Both the position numbers and the translations under genes were made by a program. Below, one piece after another: positions 43,190 to 52,653 of a DNA stretch of 64,000 bases (its first letter is position 1; each line of letters begins with the position of its first letter). Where the stretch lies: assembly GCF_946482605.1 (NCBI RefSeq), contig NZ_CAMLSE010000017.1, positions 127,094 through 191,093 on the forward strand. Direction: 5' to 3'. Source of the DNA: an uncultured Dyadobacter sp. (GTDB lineage Bacteria > Bacteroidota > Bacteroidia > Cytophagales > Spirosomataceae). The notes under the pieces are model-generated. The model did not search any database and was not told where the DNA came from. It worked only from the letters and a program-made list of their open reading frames with translations.

Positions 43190-44188
43190 GTGCGATTAGC
43201 CATAACTATGATGAATGTATCGATTATTGTGCCCATCGGGGGCGTTTTATCCGGGATCGAGATGGTCCGGCACCTATTGAACGAAGCCAATGATTACCTG
43301 GTCAGCAATGGACAAGAGCCGCTGTTCAGGGTTAAACTGACAGGTGCGACGCGTCACGTTTCGCTGAACGACGGTCGTTATGCAGTGCGAATGGATGCGA
43401 CGATCGATGAGGCGTGGGCAGCAGACCTGATTATTATTCCTGCATTATATATGGATGTCGAGGTGCACCTGAACCAGAATGAGGCGCTTATCGGCTGGGT
43501 TGGAGAACAGTACCGGCAGGGGGCCGAAGTCGCGAGCCTATGTGTGGGCGCGTTTCTCCTCGCGAAAACCGGCCTGCTCGATGGCCGGCAATGTACCACG
43601 CACTGGAAAGCTGCGCATCATTTCAACAGAATGTTCCCTCATGTTGAACTGGTGAGAGAAAAGATCATCACCGATGAGCAAGGCATTTATTCCAGCGGAG
43701 GCGGGTTGTCGATGGTGAACCTGATGATTTACCTGGTCGAGAAACACGCGGGCAGGGATGTCGCGATTTATTGTGCCAAATTTTTCCAGGTCGACATTGA
43801 ACGCACCGCGCAAACGCCATTCATCATCTTCCAGGGGCAGAAGGAGCACAGCGATGAGCAGATCAAAAAGGCGCAGACGTACATTGAAAGCAATTTTGCC
43901 GGGCGCATTTCCGTCGATCAGCTGGCCGAAATGCTGGCATTAGGCCGTCGCAGCCTGGAAAGGCGCTTCAAGAAAGCTACCTCCAACACACTGAACGAGT
44001 ACATTCAACGGGTCAAGATAGAAGCGGCCAAGAAGCACCTGGAATTCGGGGACCGAAAGATCAACGATATCATGTTCGAAGTCGGGTATTCGGATACAAA
44101 GGCATTCCGGAGCTCGTTCAAGTCGATCACGGGGCTATTGCCTGCCCAGTACCGGACGAAGTACAACAAGCGGGCGATCGGTTTGTAA
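43190..44188 (+). CDS. GlxA family transcriptional regulator (DJ-1/PfpI plus AraC HTH)
   Basis: A 332-residue regulator. Residues about 8-190 form a DJ-1/PfpI domain with the nucleophile-elbow-like EVASLCVGAFLLAKTGLLDG, and about 225-325 a double AraC-type HTH (VDQLAEMLALGRRSLERRFKKAT...INDIMFEVGYSDTKAFRSSFK). The start codon is GTG. The sensor domain probably binds a small ligand and need not be an active enzyme. No obvious target operon is adjacent; the gene converges on the HxlR gene. Confidence 0.88.
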   Translation: MRLAITMMNVSIIVPIGGVLSGIEMVRHLLNEANDYLVSNGQEPLFRVKLTGATRHVSLNDGRYAVRMDATIDEAWAADLIIIPALYMDVEVHLNQNEALIGWVGEQYRQGAEVASLCVGAFLLAKTGLLDGRQCTTHWKAAHHFNRMFPHVELVREKIITDEQGIYSSGGGLSMVNLMIYLVEKHAGRDVAIYCAKFFQVDIERTAQTPFIIFQGQKEHSDEQIKKAQTYIESNFAGRISVDQLAEMLALGRRSLERRFKKATSNTLNEYIQRVKIEAAKKHLEFGDRKINDIMFEVGYSDTKAFRSSFKSITGLLPAQYRTKYNKRAIGL

Positions 44189-44293
44189 GCGGGGCCGCAT
44201 GCGCCTGCATGAGCGAGACCGCACGCCACTCATAATTTCCGAAGTGCCGGATAAAGTGTATCGAAGACCGGGCGGGCGGTCTCCGGTACGCTT

Positions 44294-44683
44294 TTATGCG
44301 GGGAATTCCATTTCCGTTTCGGAGAAATGGCAAAGGCCGTCGAGCATTTCGCTCAGCTTATAACCGACTTCTGACAAACTGTATTCTACGCGGCTGGGTA
44401 CTTCGCGGAAATTGTCGTTCCGGATGATCAGCTTATGCTGTTCAAGTAATTTGAGGCGGTCCGCTAAAATGTTGTCGCTGATGTATTTAAGATCTTCTTT
44501 CAGGCTCGAAAAGCGGGTATTGCCCTCCTCGATACTGAACAGGACTTCGGTCAGCCACCGTTTGCTGAGCAGGTTGATCAGCTCGTTCAGCCTGCACTTT
44601 TCTTCCAGGAACGTCTGATTGTAGTAATTGGTCGAGGTCAGTTTTCTCATAAGTTTCGGCTCATTTTTATAGGAGTTACTCAC
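44294..44683 (-). CDS. HxlR family transcriptional regulator
   Basis: A 129-residue winged-helix protein. The conserved Cys-start EEKCRLNELINLLSKRWLTEVLFSI, the recognition helix region ISDNILADRLKLLEQHKLI and the wing SRVEYSLSEVGYKLSEML are typical. HxlR proteins often respond to electrophiles or oxidants through the N-terminal Cys. No regulated gene is adjacent on the same strand. Confidence 0.9.
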   Translation of the reverse strand: MSNSYKNEPKLMRKLTSTNYYNQTFLEEKCRLNELINLLSKRWLTEVLFSIEEGNTRFSSLKEDLKYISDNILADRLKLLEQHKLIIRNDNFREVPSRVEYSLSEVGYKLSEMLDGLCHFSETEMEFPA

Positions 44684-44973
44684 AATTTACGGAGATATTG
44701 ATCGCGTGTCAACCCAGCCCCCTCTTCGCCCGCGTTTTCGGTGGGCGCGATGACGTCGCCTGATCCATTCTGAACTTTCCCGAGGAATGGTAGCACTATA
44801 CCCAGGTGGTTGTCGGGAATGGCGCTATTGACAAATTTTCAACAGAGGGCTGCATTGCAATCGTGAGCCTGATCCTGCAATTGTTGTGTATTATTTTGAT
44901 AAAAAAGATAAAAATAATGGGGTATATATCTGAAAAGTGAGTCTCATCTAGAAAAAGGGACAGCTAACACGAG

Positions 44974-45540
44974 ATGAGACCACGCATTACTCACGATGAA
45001 GCTCAGAAACTTTGGAATGATTACCAATCCGGTGACATGTACGCGCTGGCCAACATCATGCAGAACTACTATTCCGATCTGTTCCATTGGGGTTTGAGGT
45101 TGCACGCCGAGCGCGAGTTCGTGAAGGACTGTATCCAGGACATGTTCGTCAACCTTTGGAAAACACACCAGTCGGCCGCGCGGGTAGCGAATGTGCGCTC
45201 TTACCTGCTGGTGGCATTGAAGACGCGCATACTACGCGAGCTGTCCAGGAAGCACGTGACACACCAGTCGATGCTGTCGGATGAATATTCGTTTTCGGTG
45301 GAGTTCTCTTCCGACCTGCGGCTGATCGACGAGGAGCATGAGGTATACCAGGTCCGAAAGCTGGAAGGAGTACTCAACAACCTCTCCGGCAGGCAAAAAG
45401 AGCTGATCTACCTCCGCTTTTACCAAAGCCTGAGTTTCGAACAGATCGCCGAGGTTATGAACCTGAGCCGGCAGTCGGTCTACAATCTCCTGCAAAAATC
45501 ATTGGGAAGTCTGCGAAAGCATTACGACCTCTCTTCCTGA
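44974..45540 (+). CDS. ECF RNA polymerase sigma factor (locus 3)
   Basis: A 188-residue ECF sigma factor. Region 2 holds VKDCIQDMFVNLWKTH and region 4 LSGRQKELIYLRFYQSLSFEQIAEVMNLSRQSVYNLLQKSLGSL (about 140-184). A FecR gene follows after 50 bp and an STN-type SusC after that. It should activate locus 3 when the SusC receptor is loaded with substrate. TTTG (44895) and TATATCTG (44925) may be a weak promoter, with a spacer longer than usual. Confidence 0.92.
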   Translation: MRPRITHDEAQKLWNDYQSGDMYALANIMQNYYSDLFHWGLRLHAEREFVKDCIQDMFVNLWKTHQSAARVANVRSYLLVALKTRILRELSRKHVTHQSMLSDEYSFSVEFSSDLRLIDEEHEVYQVRKLEGVLNNLSGRQKELIYLRFYQSLSFEQIAEVMNLSRQSVYNLLQKSLGSLRKHYDLSS

Positions 45541-45590
45541 CACGCCGACTTGGCGTATAATGTACAACGTAATTAAAAAACCAGAACCGG

Positions 45591-46673
45591 ATGAAGCCTT
45601 ACGAATCCTACACCGTGGAAGATTTTCTGGAAGACGAGAGCTTCCGGCAATGGGTGCGGAGGCAAGGTACGCAAGAGGTTTTCTGGTTGTCGTTTCCGGA
45701 AGCCTATCCGGCTCAGCGTGAAGCTTTCCGGCAGGCCGAACAGTTCCTTCGCGCAGTGAATGTGGACTCAGATCCGATCGGTGAGAAGGAGATACGTGCG
45801 GAGGTGGAGCAGTTCATCACCAGGGCGAGCCGCGAAACCACCGGAGCCTCGTTAGAGGACGACGAAGAGGAGCCTGTTGTGCAATGGAAACGCTGGCTCG
45901 TCGCGGCGGCGGCGGTTTTTGTGCTGGGGGCGGGAATCGGGTGGTACTACTACCAGAATGCAGCCGGCACACCAGGCGTCGCCATTGCTGCGGACAGTCC
46001 GCTCAACCTGGTGAAAACGAGTAACGACACCGGTAAGCCTTTGAAAATCATGCTGCATGACGGTTCCGAGGTAACACTCAGCCCGAGGAGTTACCTCAGC
46101 TATCCGTCGGAGTTTGCGGACAGCGCCCGCGTCGTTTACCTCACCGGCGGGGCTGTTTTTTCGGTTAAAAAGCAAGGTCAGGCATTTATGGTTTACACGG
46201 GGAAGGTCATCACCAAAGTGCTCGGCACCCGGTTCCTCGTGAGCGCATTCGATGAGGATAAAAACATCACCGTGCAGGTGCAGACGGGCAAGGTGTCGGT
46301 GTATGTCGATAAACCTTCTACTACGGAAGTGAAGGGTTTGATCATCACGGCGAATCAGGCCGCTGTTTTTGAGAAGAATGCCAATCAGCTGTCCAAAACA
46401 CTGGTCGAAAACCCGGAAAAGCTGGCCCGGGGGGCGGTGGAGAGTATTCTAAAATATGATGAAGTGCCTTTGCCGGTAATTCTGAGGGATATCGAGGAAT
46501 CTTACGGAATACCGGTGCAGTTTGACGCGGATAGTTTTTGGACCTGTAAAATAACGGTGGCTTTCTCGGATGAAAGCATGTATGACAAGTTGAGCACGCT
46601 CTGCAAAACGGTTTCTGCCAGCTATGAGATTGTCGACGGACAGATCATCGTCAGCGGAAAAGGTTGCAGGTAG
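45591..46673 (+). CDS. FecR family anti-sigma factor (locus 3)
   Basis: A 360-residue inner-membrane anti-sigma factor with a cytoplasmic N-terminal region (1-98), a membrane helix at about 100-121, a periplasmic FecR domain (about 135-240; VYLTGGAVFSVKKQGQAFMVYTGKVITKVLGTRFLVSAF) and a C-terminal DUF4974-like domain. It has the same domain order as the FecR at 8270, and both end in a Gly-Cys-Arg tail. It is coupled with the sigma factor upstream and susC downstream. Confidence 0.92.
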   Translation: MKPYESYTVEDFLEDESFRQWVRRQGTQEVFWLSFPEAYPAQREAFRQAEQFLRAVNVDSDPIGEKEIRAEVEQFITRASRETTGASLEDDEEEPVVQWKRWLVAAAAVFVLGAGIGWYYYQNAAGTPGVAIAADSPLNLVKTSNDTGKPLKIMLHDGSEVTLSPRSYLSYPSEFADSARVVYLTGGAVFSVKKQGQAFMVYTGKVITKVLGTRFLVSAFDEDKNITVQVQTGKVSVYVDKPSTTEVKGLIITANQAAVFEKNANQLSKTLVENPEKLARGAVESILKYDEVPLPVILRDIEESYGIPVQFDADSFWTCKITVAFSDESMYDKLSTLCKTVSASYEIVDGQIIVSGKGCR

Positions 46674-46684
46674 TGCAATAAAAA

Positions 46685-46707
46685 ATGGCAGTGTCAGCCA
46701 CTGCCAT
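46685..46707 (+). promoter_or_regulatory. A-run plus perfect hairpin in the leader of susC, locus 3
   Basis: ATGGCAGTG (46685-46693) and CACTGCCAT (46699-46707) pair perfectly around a 5-nt loop, preceded by a run of A. No T-run follows. Same position and style as the hairpin at 9585-9611 before the locus 1 susC. Confidence 0.45.
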
Positions 46708-46799
46708 CAGGTTGGAGTATCGAGCGTCCACTCGCCAAAGTAACGCGCCCGGTACCTGCAAGTTCCCGGTTAAAAGAACCATTAACCCTAATCAAAAGT

Positions 46800-49700
46800 A
46801 TGAAAAAACGCATTACCAGAAAATTCTGGCTGAAACTTATGAGGTTTTCAATCACACAGAGTTTAGTCATGTTATTGCTCGCAGGCGTTGCATACGCACA
46901 CACGAGCATAGCACAGGAATACCTGAACCGCAAACTGACGGTCCAGGCGGAGAACCGTGCTGTGAAGCAGGTGCTGGCCCACATTGAAAAGGAAACGGAC
47001 GTGCAGTTTGTGTACAGTTCCAATGTGCTGGAAGCTTCGCGGAAGGTGACCATCAAAGCGGTGAATGCGCCGTTAGAGGAAGTGCTGAACAAGCTCCTCA
47101 AACCATTGAGGATCAAATACGAACTGGCGGGAAGGAAGATCATCCTTTCTGCCGTGGAAGTTCCGGCCGGTGATAGCGGGCAGCTGCTCCCTGATGTGGA
47201 TTTGCTGAATGCTTCACCCAAAAAAAGCCTTTCAGGAAAAGTTACCGATGAAAAAGGCGCGGCATTACCCGGCGTCAATATCATTGTCAAAGGAACCCAG
47301 CGCGGGACGACCACGAACTCCGAAGGTACATTCGAGATCGACTTGCAGGACGGTGATGCCGCATTGCTGTTCAGTTTTGTGGGCTATCAGTCCAAAGAAG
47401 TGATCCTGGGAAACCAGACGAGCCTTGTGGTGTCGCTCGTACCGGAAAGCAAGGCGCTGGAAGAGGTGGTGGTGACCGCATTGGGTATCAAAAAAGCAGC
47501 CAAAAGTCTGGGTTACGCGACGGCCAGCGTGGCTACCGAGGAAATGACGGTGAACCGGACCGCCAATTTTATGAATGCATTGCAGGGCAAGATGGCGGGT
47601 GTCAACATTACCTCGCTGGGTTCGGGCCCGGCGGGAACGAGCAAGATCAGGATCCGCGGGCAGTCCTCGTTCGGGGGTAACAACTCGCCGCTGATCGTGG
47701 TGAATGGCGTGCCGATCGACAATAGTAACTTCGGGGCCCGCGGCGATGGGGCCGACAAAGGCTCGAACCGTACTTCCGACAGCGGAGACGGGCTCAGCAG
47801 CATTAATCCCGACAATATCGAATCGATGACGGTCCTGAAAGGTGCCGCAGCGTCGGCATTGTATGGCTCCCGTGCCAAAGACGGGGTCATTATGATCACC
47901 ACCAAAACCCGCGGGGCCGGCATTGGTATCGGTATCGAGTTCAACTCCAACTTCACTACGGAAACACCGCTCGATTACACGGATTACCAGTACGAATACG
48001 GCCAGGGTGAGAATGGCAAACGGCCTACGACGCCAAACCCGACGTCCGGCCAGTGGAGCTTTGGGGAAAAGTTCGCGCCTGGCATGACGCAGGTCCTGTT
48101 TGACGGCGTGGAGGTGCCTTATGTCCCTCAAAAACATCAGATTACCGATTACTATCGCCGAGGAAGTACATTCACCAACACCATCACCGTGTCGTCGGGC
48201 GGAGAATTCGGCGGTTTCAGCCTGTCGCTTTCGAACCTGGACAACAAAACGATCCTGCCCGGATCGGGATACCACCGCAAGACCGTGAACCTGGGTTTCA
48301 CGCAAACCATGGCCAAAAAACTGACGGTTTCGGGTAATATCAATTATTCCAACGAAGACCGGAAAAACCCGCCCAACATCGCCGAGCAGGATTACAGCCC
48401 GGTGGTGCTCTACAATATGGCGAACTCGATGCCGCTCGACCTGCTCGAAAAATATGCGACCGACGCCAACGGAAACGAGTACGTATGGTCGCGTTTCACG
48501 AACCGGACCAACCCTTACTTTGCATTGAAGCGATTTGAAAACGTGGAAAAGGACCGCATTTTCGGTAATCTGTCGGTTCGATACACCTTCACCGACTGGC
48601 TTTACGCGCAGGTACGGGTAGGGCAGGATTACTTCGCCCGCGAGCAGGACTACAACCTGCCGACCGGGAGTCAGCGCCAGGCGGCTGCGCCTCAGGGGTT
48701 TGTCAATGGACAGTATGTGCAGGACAACCGTTCGGTGCGTGAAATGAATACCGATTTTTTGATTTCCTTTAATAAAACCTTCGGACGCATTGGCCTCAAC
48801 ATCAATGCGGGAGGTAACCAGATGTACCGCAAGCTAAGCCGCCATAATGTGTTTGTGCAGGACTTTTACGTGCGCGACCTGTACACGATCGGCAACGGCC
48901 GGCAGCGCGATGCGACTTATGAGTTTTCCAAACGGCAGGTCAATTCCCTGTACGGGGCGGCGGAGATTTCCTACAATGACTTTCTTTTCCTGAATGGTAC
49001 CCTCCGCAACGATTGGTTTTCGACCCTGTCACCCGCCAACCGGAGCATTGTGTACCCATCCGTGACCGCCAGTTTCGTGTTCTCGCAGGCATTCACCGCC
49101 TCGTTGCCCGCATGGATCTCGTTTGGTAAAGTACGCGTGGCCTATGCCGAAGTGGGGAGCGATACGGATGTGCAGCCTTATGCCAACAACCTGTTTTATA
49201 ACATCAATCCCCAGCAATTTCCCAATCCTAACGGGGCAGGGCAACCGCTTGCGACCATTAGTGGCTCCACGGTGCCCAATGCGGATCTGCGGCCGATGCG
49301 GGTTTCGGAAAAGGAAGTGGGTTTGGAGCTGAAACTGTTCGAGAACCGGCTTGGGCTCGACTTTACCTACTACGATAAACTCTCTTCCGATCAGATCTTG
49401 CAGGCGCAGACTTCAGACGCCTCGGGTTACCTCACCCAGCTGATCAACGTCGGGAAGGGGCGCAACCGGGGGCTGGAAATGATGGTGAACGTGACGCCTT
49501 ACCAAACCAAGAATTTTACCTGGAACCTGAATGTCAATGCGGCCTATAATGTGACCAAAACGCTGGATCTCGGAGGCGATATCAGTGATGCGATGATCAC
49601 TGTCGGAACGGGCGATTTCACCGGCGAGCTTCGCCAGGTGGTGGGGCGGTCGATGGGGCAACTCTACGGCTTCGGTTATCTCCGTGATGACCAGGGAAGG

Positions 49701-50297
49701 CAGGTATTCGATGCCGGAAATGGCCGCCCGCTGCGGACACCGACGCAGATCTCCTTCGGGAGCGCATTACCGAAATGGGTGGGCGGGATCACAAACAGTT
49801 TTAGCTACAAAGGCTTCTCCGCGTCGGTTCTGGTCGATTTCAAACTCGGGCATAAGATGATCTCCGGCACGAACCACAATGCATGGCGGCACGGGTTACT
49901 GAAAGAAACGCTTCCCGGCCGTGCCGAGGGCTTCGTCATCGGCGACGGTGTGAATCCCAACGGAGAGGTGAACCAGACAAAATCGGTCGTGCAGGCTTAC
50001 TATGAGACGGTGCGGTCGCAAAATATCGCCGAGCAGTTTGTATATAATGCGGGTTTGTGGCAGTTACGGCAGATCACGTTCGGTTACGATTTTTCGAAGC
50101 TGCTGCCCAGGAATGTACCTTTTATCAAGGGTGCGCGCCTGAGTATCGTTTCCAACAATGTGGCCGTGATCAAGAAATGGGTGCCTACCATCCATCCCGA
50201 CCAGTTCGGATTCCCTTCCGACAACCTGATCGGCCTGGAAGCGACCGGACTGCCCATTACCCGAAGCACCGGTTTTAATCTCAACCTGAAATTCTAA
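46800..50297 (+). CDS. SusC/RagA TonB-linked outer membrane protein with STN domain (locus 3)
   Basis: A 1165-residue receptor with an export signal (to about residue 40, ending SIAQE), an STN domain (about 41-100, VQFVYSSNVLEASRKVTI) and a carboxypeptidase-D-like domain (about 140-220, LPGVNIIVKGTQRGTTTNSEG). The TonB box LEEVVVTALGIKKAAKSLG, the plug (VNITSLGSGPAGTSKIRIRGQSS) and the barrel follow. The STN domain signals to the FecR/sigma pair upstream. Given the downstream sugar-acid genes, the cargo is probably an acidic saccharide or a larger precursor of it; this is inference. Confidence 0.95.
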   Translation: MKKRITRKFWLKLMRFSITQSLVMLLLAGVAYAHTSIAQEYLNRKLTVQAENRAVKQVLAHIEKETDVQFVYSSNVLEASRKVTIKAVNAPLEEVLNKLLKPLRIKYELAGRKIILSAVEVPAGDSGQLLPDVDLLNASPKKSLSGKVTDEKGAALPGVNIIVKGTQRGTTTNSEGTFEIDLQDGDAALLFSFVGYQSKEVILGNQTSLVVSLVPESKALEEVVVTALGIKKAAKSLGYATASVATEEMTVNRTANFMNALQGKMAGVNITSLGSGPAGTSKIRIRGQSSFGGNNSPLIVVNGVPIDNSNFGARGDGADKGSNRTSDSGDGLSSINPDNIESMTVLKGAAASALYGSRAKDGVIMITTKTRGAGIGIGIEFNSNFTTETPLDYTDYQYEYGQGENGKRPTTPNPTSGQWSFGEKFAPGMTQVLFDGVEVPYVPQKHQITDYYRRGSTFTNTITVSSGGEFGGFSLSLSNLDNKTILPGSGYHRKTVNLGFTQTMAKKLTVSGNINYSNEDRKNPPNIAEQDYSPVVLYNMANSMPLDLLEKYATDANGNEYVWSRFTNRTNPYFALKRFENVEKDRIFGNLSVRYTFTDWLYAQVRVGQDYFAREQDYNLPTGSQRQAAAPQGFVNGQYVQDNRSVREMNTDFLISFNKTFGRIGLNINAGGNQMYRKLSRHNVFVQDFYVRDLYTIGNGRQRDATYEFSKRQVNSLYGAAEISYNDFLFLNGTLRNDWFSTLSPANRSIVYPSVTASFVFSQAFTASLPAWISFGKVRVAYAEVGSDTDVQPYANNLFYNINPQQFPNPNGAGQPLATISGSTVPNADLRPMRVSEKEVGLELKLFENRLGLDFTYYDKLSSDQILQAQTSDASGYLTQLINVGKGRNRGLEMMVNVTPYQTKNFTWNLNVNAAYNVTKTLDLGGDISDAMITVGTGDFTGELRQVVGRSMGQLYGFGYLRDDQGRQVFDAGNGRPLRTPTQISFGSALPKWVGGITNSFSYKGFSASVLVDFKLGHKMISGTNHNAWRHGLLKETLPGRAEGFVIGDGVNPNGEVNQTKSVVQAYYETVRSQNIAEQFVYNAGLWQLRQITFGYDFSKLLPRNVPFIKGARLSIVSNNVAVIKKWVPTIHPDQFGFPSDNLIGLEATGLPITRSTGFNLNLKF

Positions 50298-50317
50298 GCC
50301 AATACCAACCATTGACT

Positions 50318-51844
50318 ATGAAAAAGGCCATTCAAATATTCATCAGCGGGTTGAGCATTACGATGATGCTTTCCTGCGACAGTGGTTTTGATAAAATGAA
50401 TATCAATCCCATCGCCCTCACGGCGGTCGATCCCGCCTATCAGCTGAATACCACGATCGTCAATAGTGCGCCTGTGTACGGTAATCTCAGCTACGAAACG
50501 ACGATCGTCAAACAGATGATTACGCCATTCAGCGGGCAGGGTTCGGCGGCAAACTTCAACCAGGACAACCGGGGTGTGACTTCGGGCAACTGGAATACGT
50601 TTTACCGGACGATCATCAAGGAACTGGCCGACGTGACCGGCAAAACCCGGGACGATGCCAACCGCACCAACCTATACAACATGGCGCGGATCTGGAAAGC
50701 CTACGCATTCATGATCCTGACCGACACTTACGGCAATATTCCTTACAACGAAGCCGGATTGGGCTTTTTGTCGGGGAACACTACACCGGCCTATGATAAC
50801 CAGGAAGCGATTTACAACGACATTCTGAATGAGCTGGAAGCCGCATCGAAGGGGCTGGACGCTTCCAAACCGGCGGTAGCCAGCGATGTACTGTACGGCG
50901 GGGACGTCGCGAAATGGAAGAAACTCGGCAACTCGCTATTGCTGCGAGCTGCTATGCGGCTTGCCAAAATTAACCCGACCAAAGCGGCCGAATATGTTGC
51001 CAAAGCGACAGCGGGCGGAGTGATGACCTCCAACCAGGATAATGCGGTGATCCGGCATACGGCCAGTTTCAGCAATCCCGTCGGCAGCTCGCTGAATGGC
51101 GGTCAATCGGCTTTCTATTATCTGGATGAAGAATTTGTCACTTACCTGGCGACGAACGCCGATCCGCGCCTGGCGTCGATTGCTGTACGCTATGTGGGGG
51201 CTCAAAGCGGCGCCGACCAGGTGGAAGCCAAAGCGAACCGATCAGTAGGCGTTCAGATCGGGATGCCGCAGGGGTATGACAACACGACGATCAGCGCAGA
51301 CGTGGCCGCGAAAAAACTGGCGAGCCTGTGGGATTACAGTCAGCTCGACAGGACCCGGATGGCCGCCCTGAATGCACCGAGCTTCCTGGTCACCTATGCA
51401 CAAACTCAGTTGCTGCTGGCGGAGGCGGTAGTCCGTAAATGGGCGACCGGGGACGCGGCAGCGCTGTACGCGGAGGGGATTAAGGCGCATATGCAGCAGT
51501 TTGGGATGTATGGCGCGGCGACGGCCATCGGAGAGGTCGCCATCAATGCCTATGTAGCCGCACATCCGCTGCATGCGGGCAAGGAGCTGGAAGAGATCAA
51601 TACGCAATACTGGGTAGCGTCTTTTCTGATCGGTCCGGAAGCCTTCGCAAATTTCCGCCGCAGCGGCTTTCCGGCTTTGAAACCCAATCCATATCCCGGC
51701 AGCGACCTCAAAAACGAACCATTCATACGCCGGCTCACCTACACCGACGCCGAGCTGAACGTCAACCACTACAATGTCCAGAAGGCCATTGCCACCCAAG
51801 GTCCCGACCTCCTCGATACCCGGGTGTGGTGGGACAAGAAATAA
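50318..51844 (+). CDS. SusD/RagB-like nutrient-binding lipoprotein (SusD_2 type, locus 3)
   Basis: A 508-residue lipoprotein (start MKKAIQIFISGLSITMMLSC, lipid Cys at 20). It belongs to the divergent SusD group (PF12771-like): FDKMNINPIALTAVDPAYQLN, RIWKAYAFMILTDTYGNIPYNEA and the RRLTYTDAELNVNHYNVQKAI region near the C-terminus are typical. It binds the ligand over the SusC barrel. The start is 20 bp past the susC stop, and ATG 50318 is preferred over 50312 because the lysines follow directly. Confidence 0.9.
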   Translation: MKKAIQIFISGLSITMMLSCDSGFDKMNINPIALTAVDPAYQLNTTIVNSAPVYGNLSYETTIVKQMITPFSGQGSAANFNQDNRGVTSGNWNTFYRTIIKELADVTGKTRDDANRTNLYNMARIWKAYAFMILTDTYGNIPYNEAGLGFLSGNTTPAYDNQEAIYNDILNELEAASKGLDASKPAVASDVLYGGDVAKWKKLGNSLLLRAAMRLAKINPTKAAEYVAKATAGGVMTSNQDNAVIRHTASFSNPVGSSLNGGQSAFYYLDEEFVTYLATNADPRLASIAVRYVGAQSGADQVEAKANRSVGVQIGMPQGYDNTTISADVAAKKLASLWDYSQLDRTRMAALNAPSFLVTYAQTQLLLAEAVVRKWATGDAAALYAEGIKAHMQQFGMYGAATAIGEVAINAYVAAHPLHAGKELEEINTQYWVASFLIGPEAFANFRRSGFPALKPNPYPGSDLKNEPFIRRLTYTDAELNVNHYNVQKAIATQGPDLLDTRVWWDKK

Positions 51845-51873
51845 CCGCATTGTATCAACCATTGATTTTTGGA

Positions 51874-52647
51874 ATGAAAAACCTGAAAAAACGACTGCAA
51901 AACGGGGAAACCCTGCATGGCTGCTGGCTCAACACCGGAAGCTCACTCACCGCGGAGATCGTCGGCCTGGCTGGCTTCGATTGGGTGCTGATCGACCTGG
52001 AACACGGGGCTGGCTCCGAAAAGGACGTGCTTTACCAGTTACAGGCCCTGGAACACACCCCTACGGCTGCGATCGTACGCGTGGAGAGTTCGGAAAGTCA
52101 GCGCATTCACCGGGTGCTGGATATGGGGGCGGAGGGCGTGATGTGTCCGAAGATCCTCAATCCCGCCGGGGCGCAGAAGCTCGTGCAGGGTTTGCATTAT
52201 CCGCCTTTCGGAGGCCGCGGTGTAGCCAAAATGGTACGGGCGACCGGTTTTGGGCAGCATTTTCAGGATTATTATGACAATTCGCGGGCTGATATTCTCG
52301 GCATCGCGCAGATCGAAACGGTGGAAGTACTGGGCCATCTGGATGAGGTGGCGGGCACGGACGGTGTTGACGTGCTCTTCATCGGCCCGGCCGACCTTTC
52401 GATGGAGCTGGGCATATTCGGGCAGTTCGATCACCCGCAGTTCAAAGAGGCGGTGCGTGACACGGTGGAGGCGGCCAGGAAGGCGGGTAAAGCCACCGGT
52501 ATCCTGTTTTTCAATACCAACGAATACAAAAATTACCACGACCTCGGCATCCGGTTCATTGCCTGTGGCTCGGATGCCACTTTTGTAGCCGAAGGTGCAC
52601 GCGCAATGGCCAAAAAACTGAACGATCTCCGCCCCACTCAAAACTGA
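51874..52647 (+). CDS. HpaI/HpcH-type class II aldolase (GarL-like)
   Basis: A 257-residue metal-dependent aldolase that splits 2-keto-3-deoxy acids into pyruvate plus an aldehyde. Motifs are the catalytic/metal region DWVLIDLEHG (about 36-45), AAIVRVES, GAEGVMCPKILNP, the metal Glu in AQIETVE, and VDVLFIGPADLSMELG. In this context 5-keto-4-deoxyglucarate is the best guess, giving pyruvate and tartronate semialdehyde (GarL reaction). HpaI or RhmA substrates cannot be excluded. It lies 29 bp after susD. Confidence 0.85.
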   Translation: MKNLKKRLQNGETLHGCWLNTGSSLTAEIVGLAGFDWVLIDLEHGAGSEKDVLYQLQALEHTPTAAIVRVESSESQRIHRVLDMGAEGVMCPKILNPAGAQKLVQGLHYPPFGGRGVAKMVRATGFGQHFQDYYDNSRADILGIAQIETVEVLGHLDEVAGTDGVDVLFIGPADLSMELGIFGQFDHPQFKEAVRDTVEAARKAGKATGILFFNTNEYKNYHDLGIRFIACGSDATFVAEGARAMAKKLNDLRPTQN

Positions 52648-52653
52648 CATTTC

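Noticed and set aside
44684..44973. Possible small gene between the HxlR and ECF sigma genes
   Set aside because: No reading frame with a plausible start and length; it appears to hold two divergent promoter regions only.
47265..48305. 346-codon minus-strand frame inside susC of locus 3
   Set aside because: Arg/His-rich antisense shadow of the SusC carboxypeptidase-D-like and plug domains.
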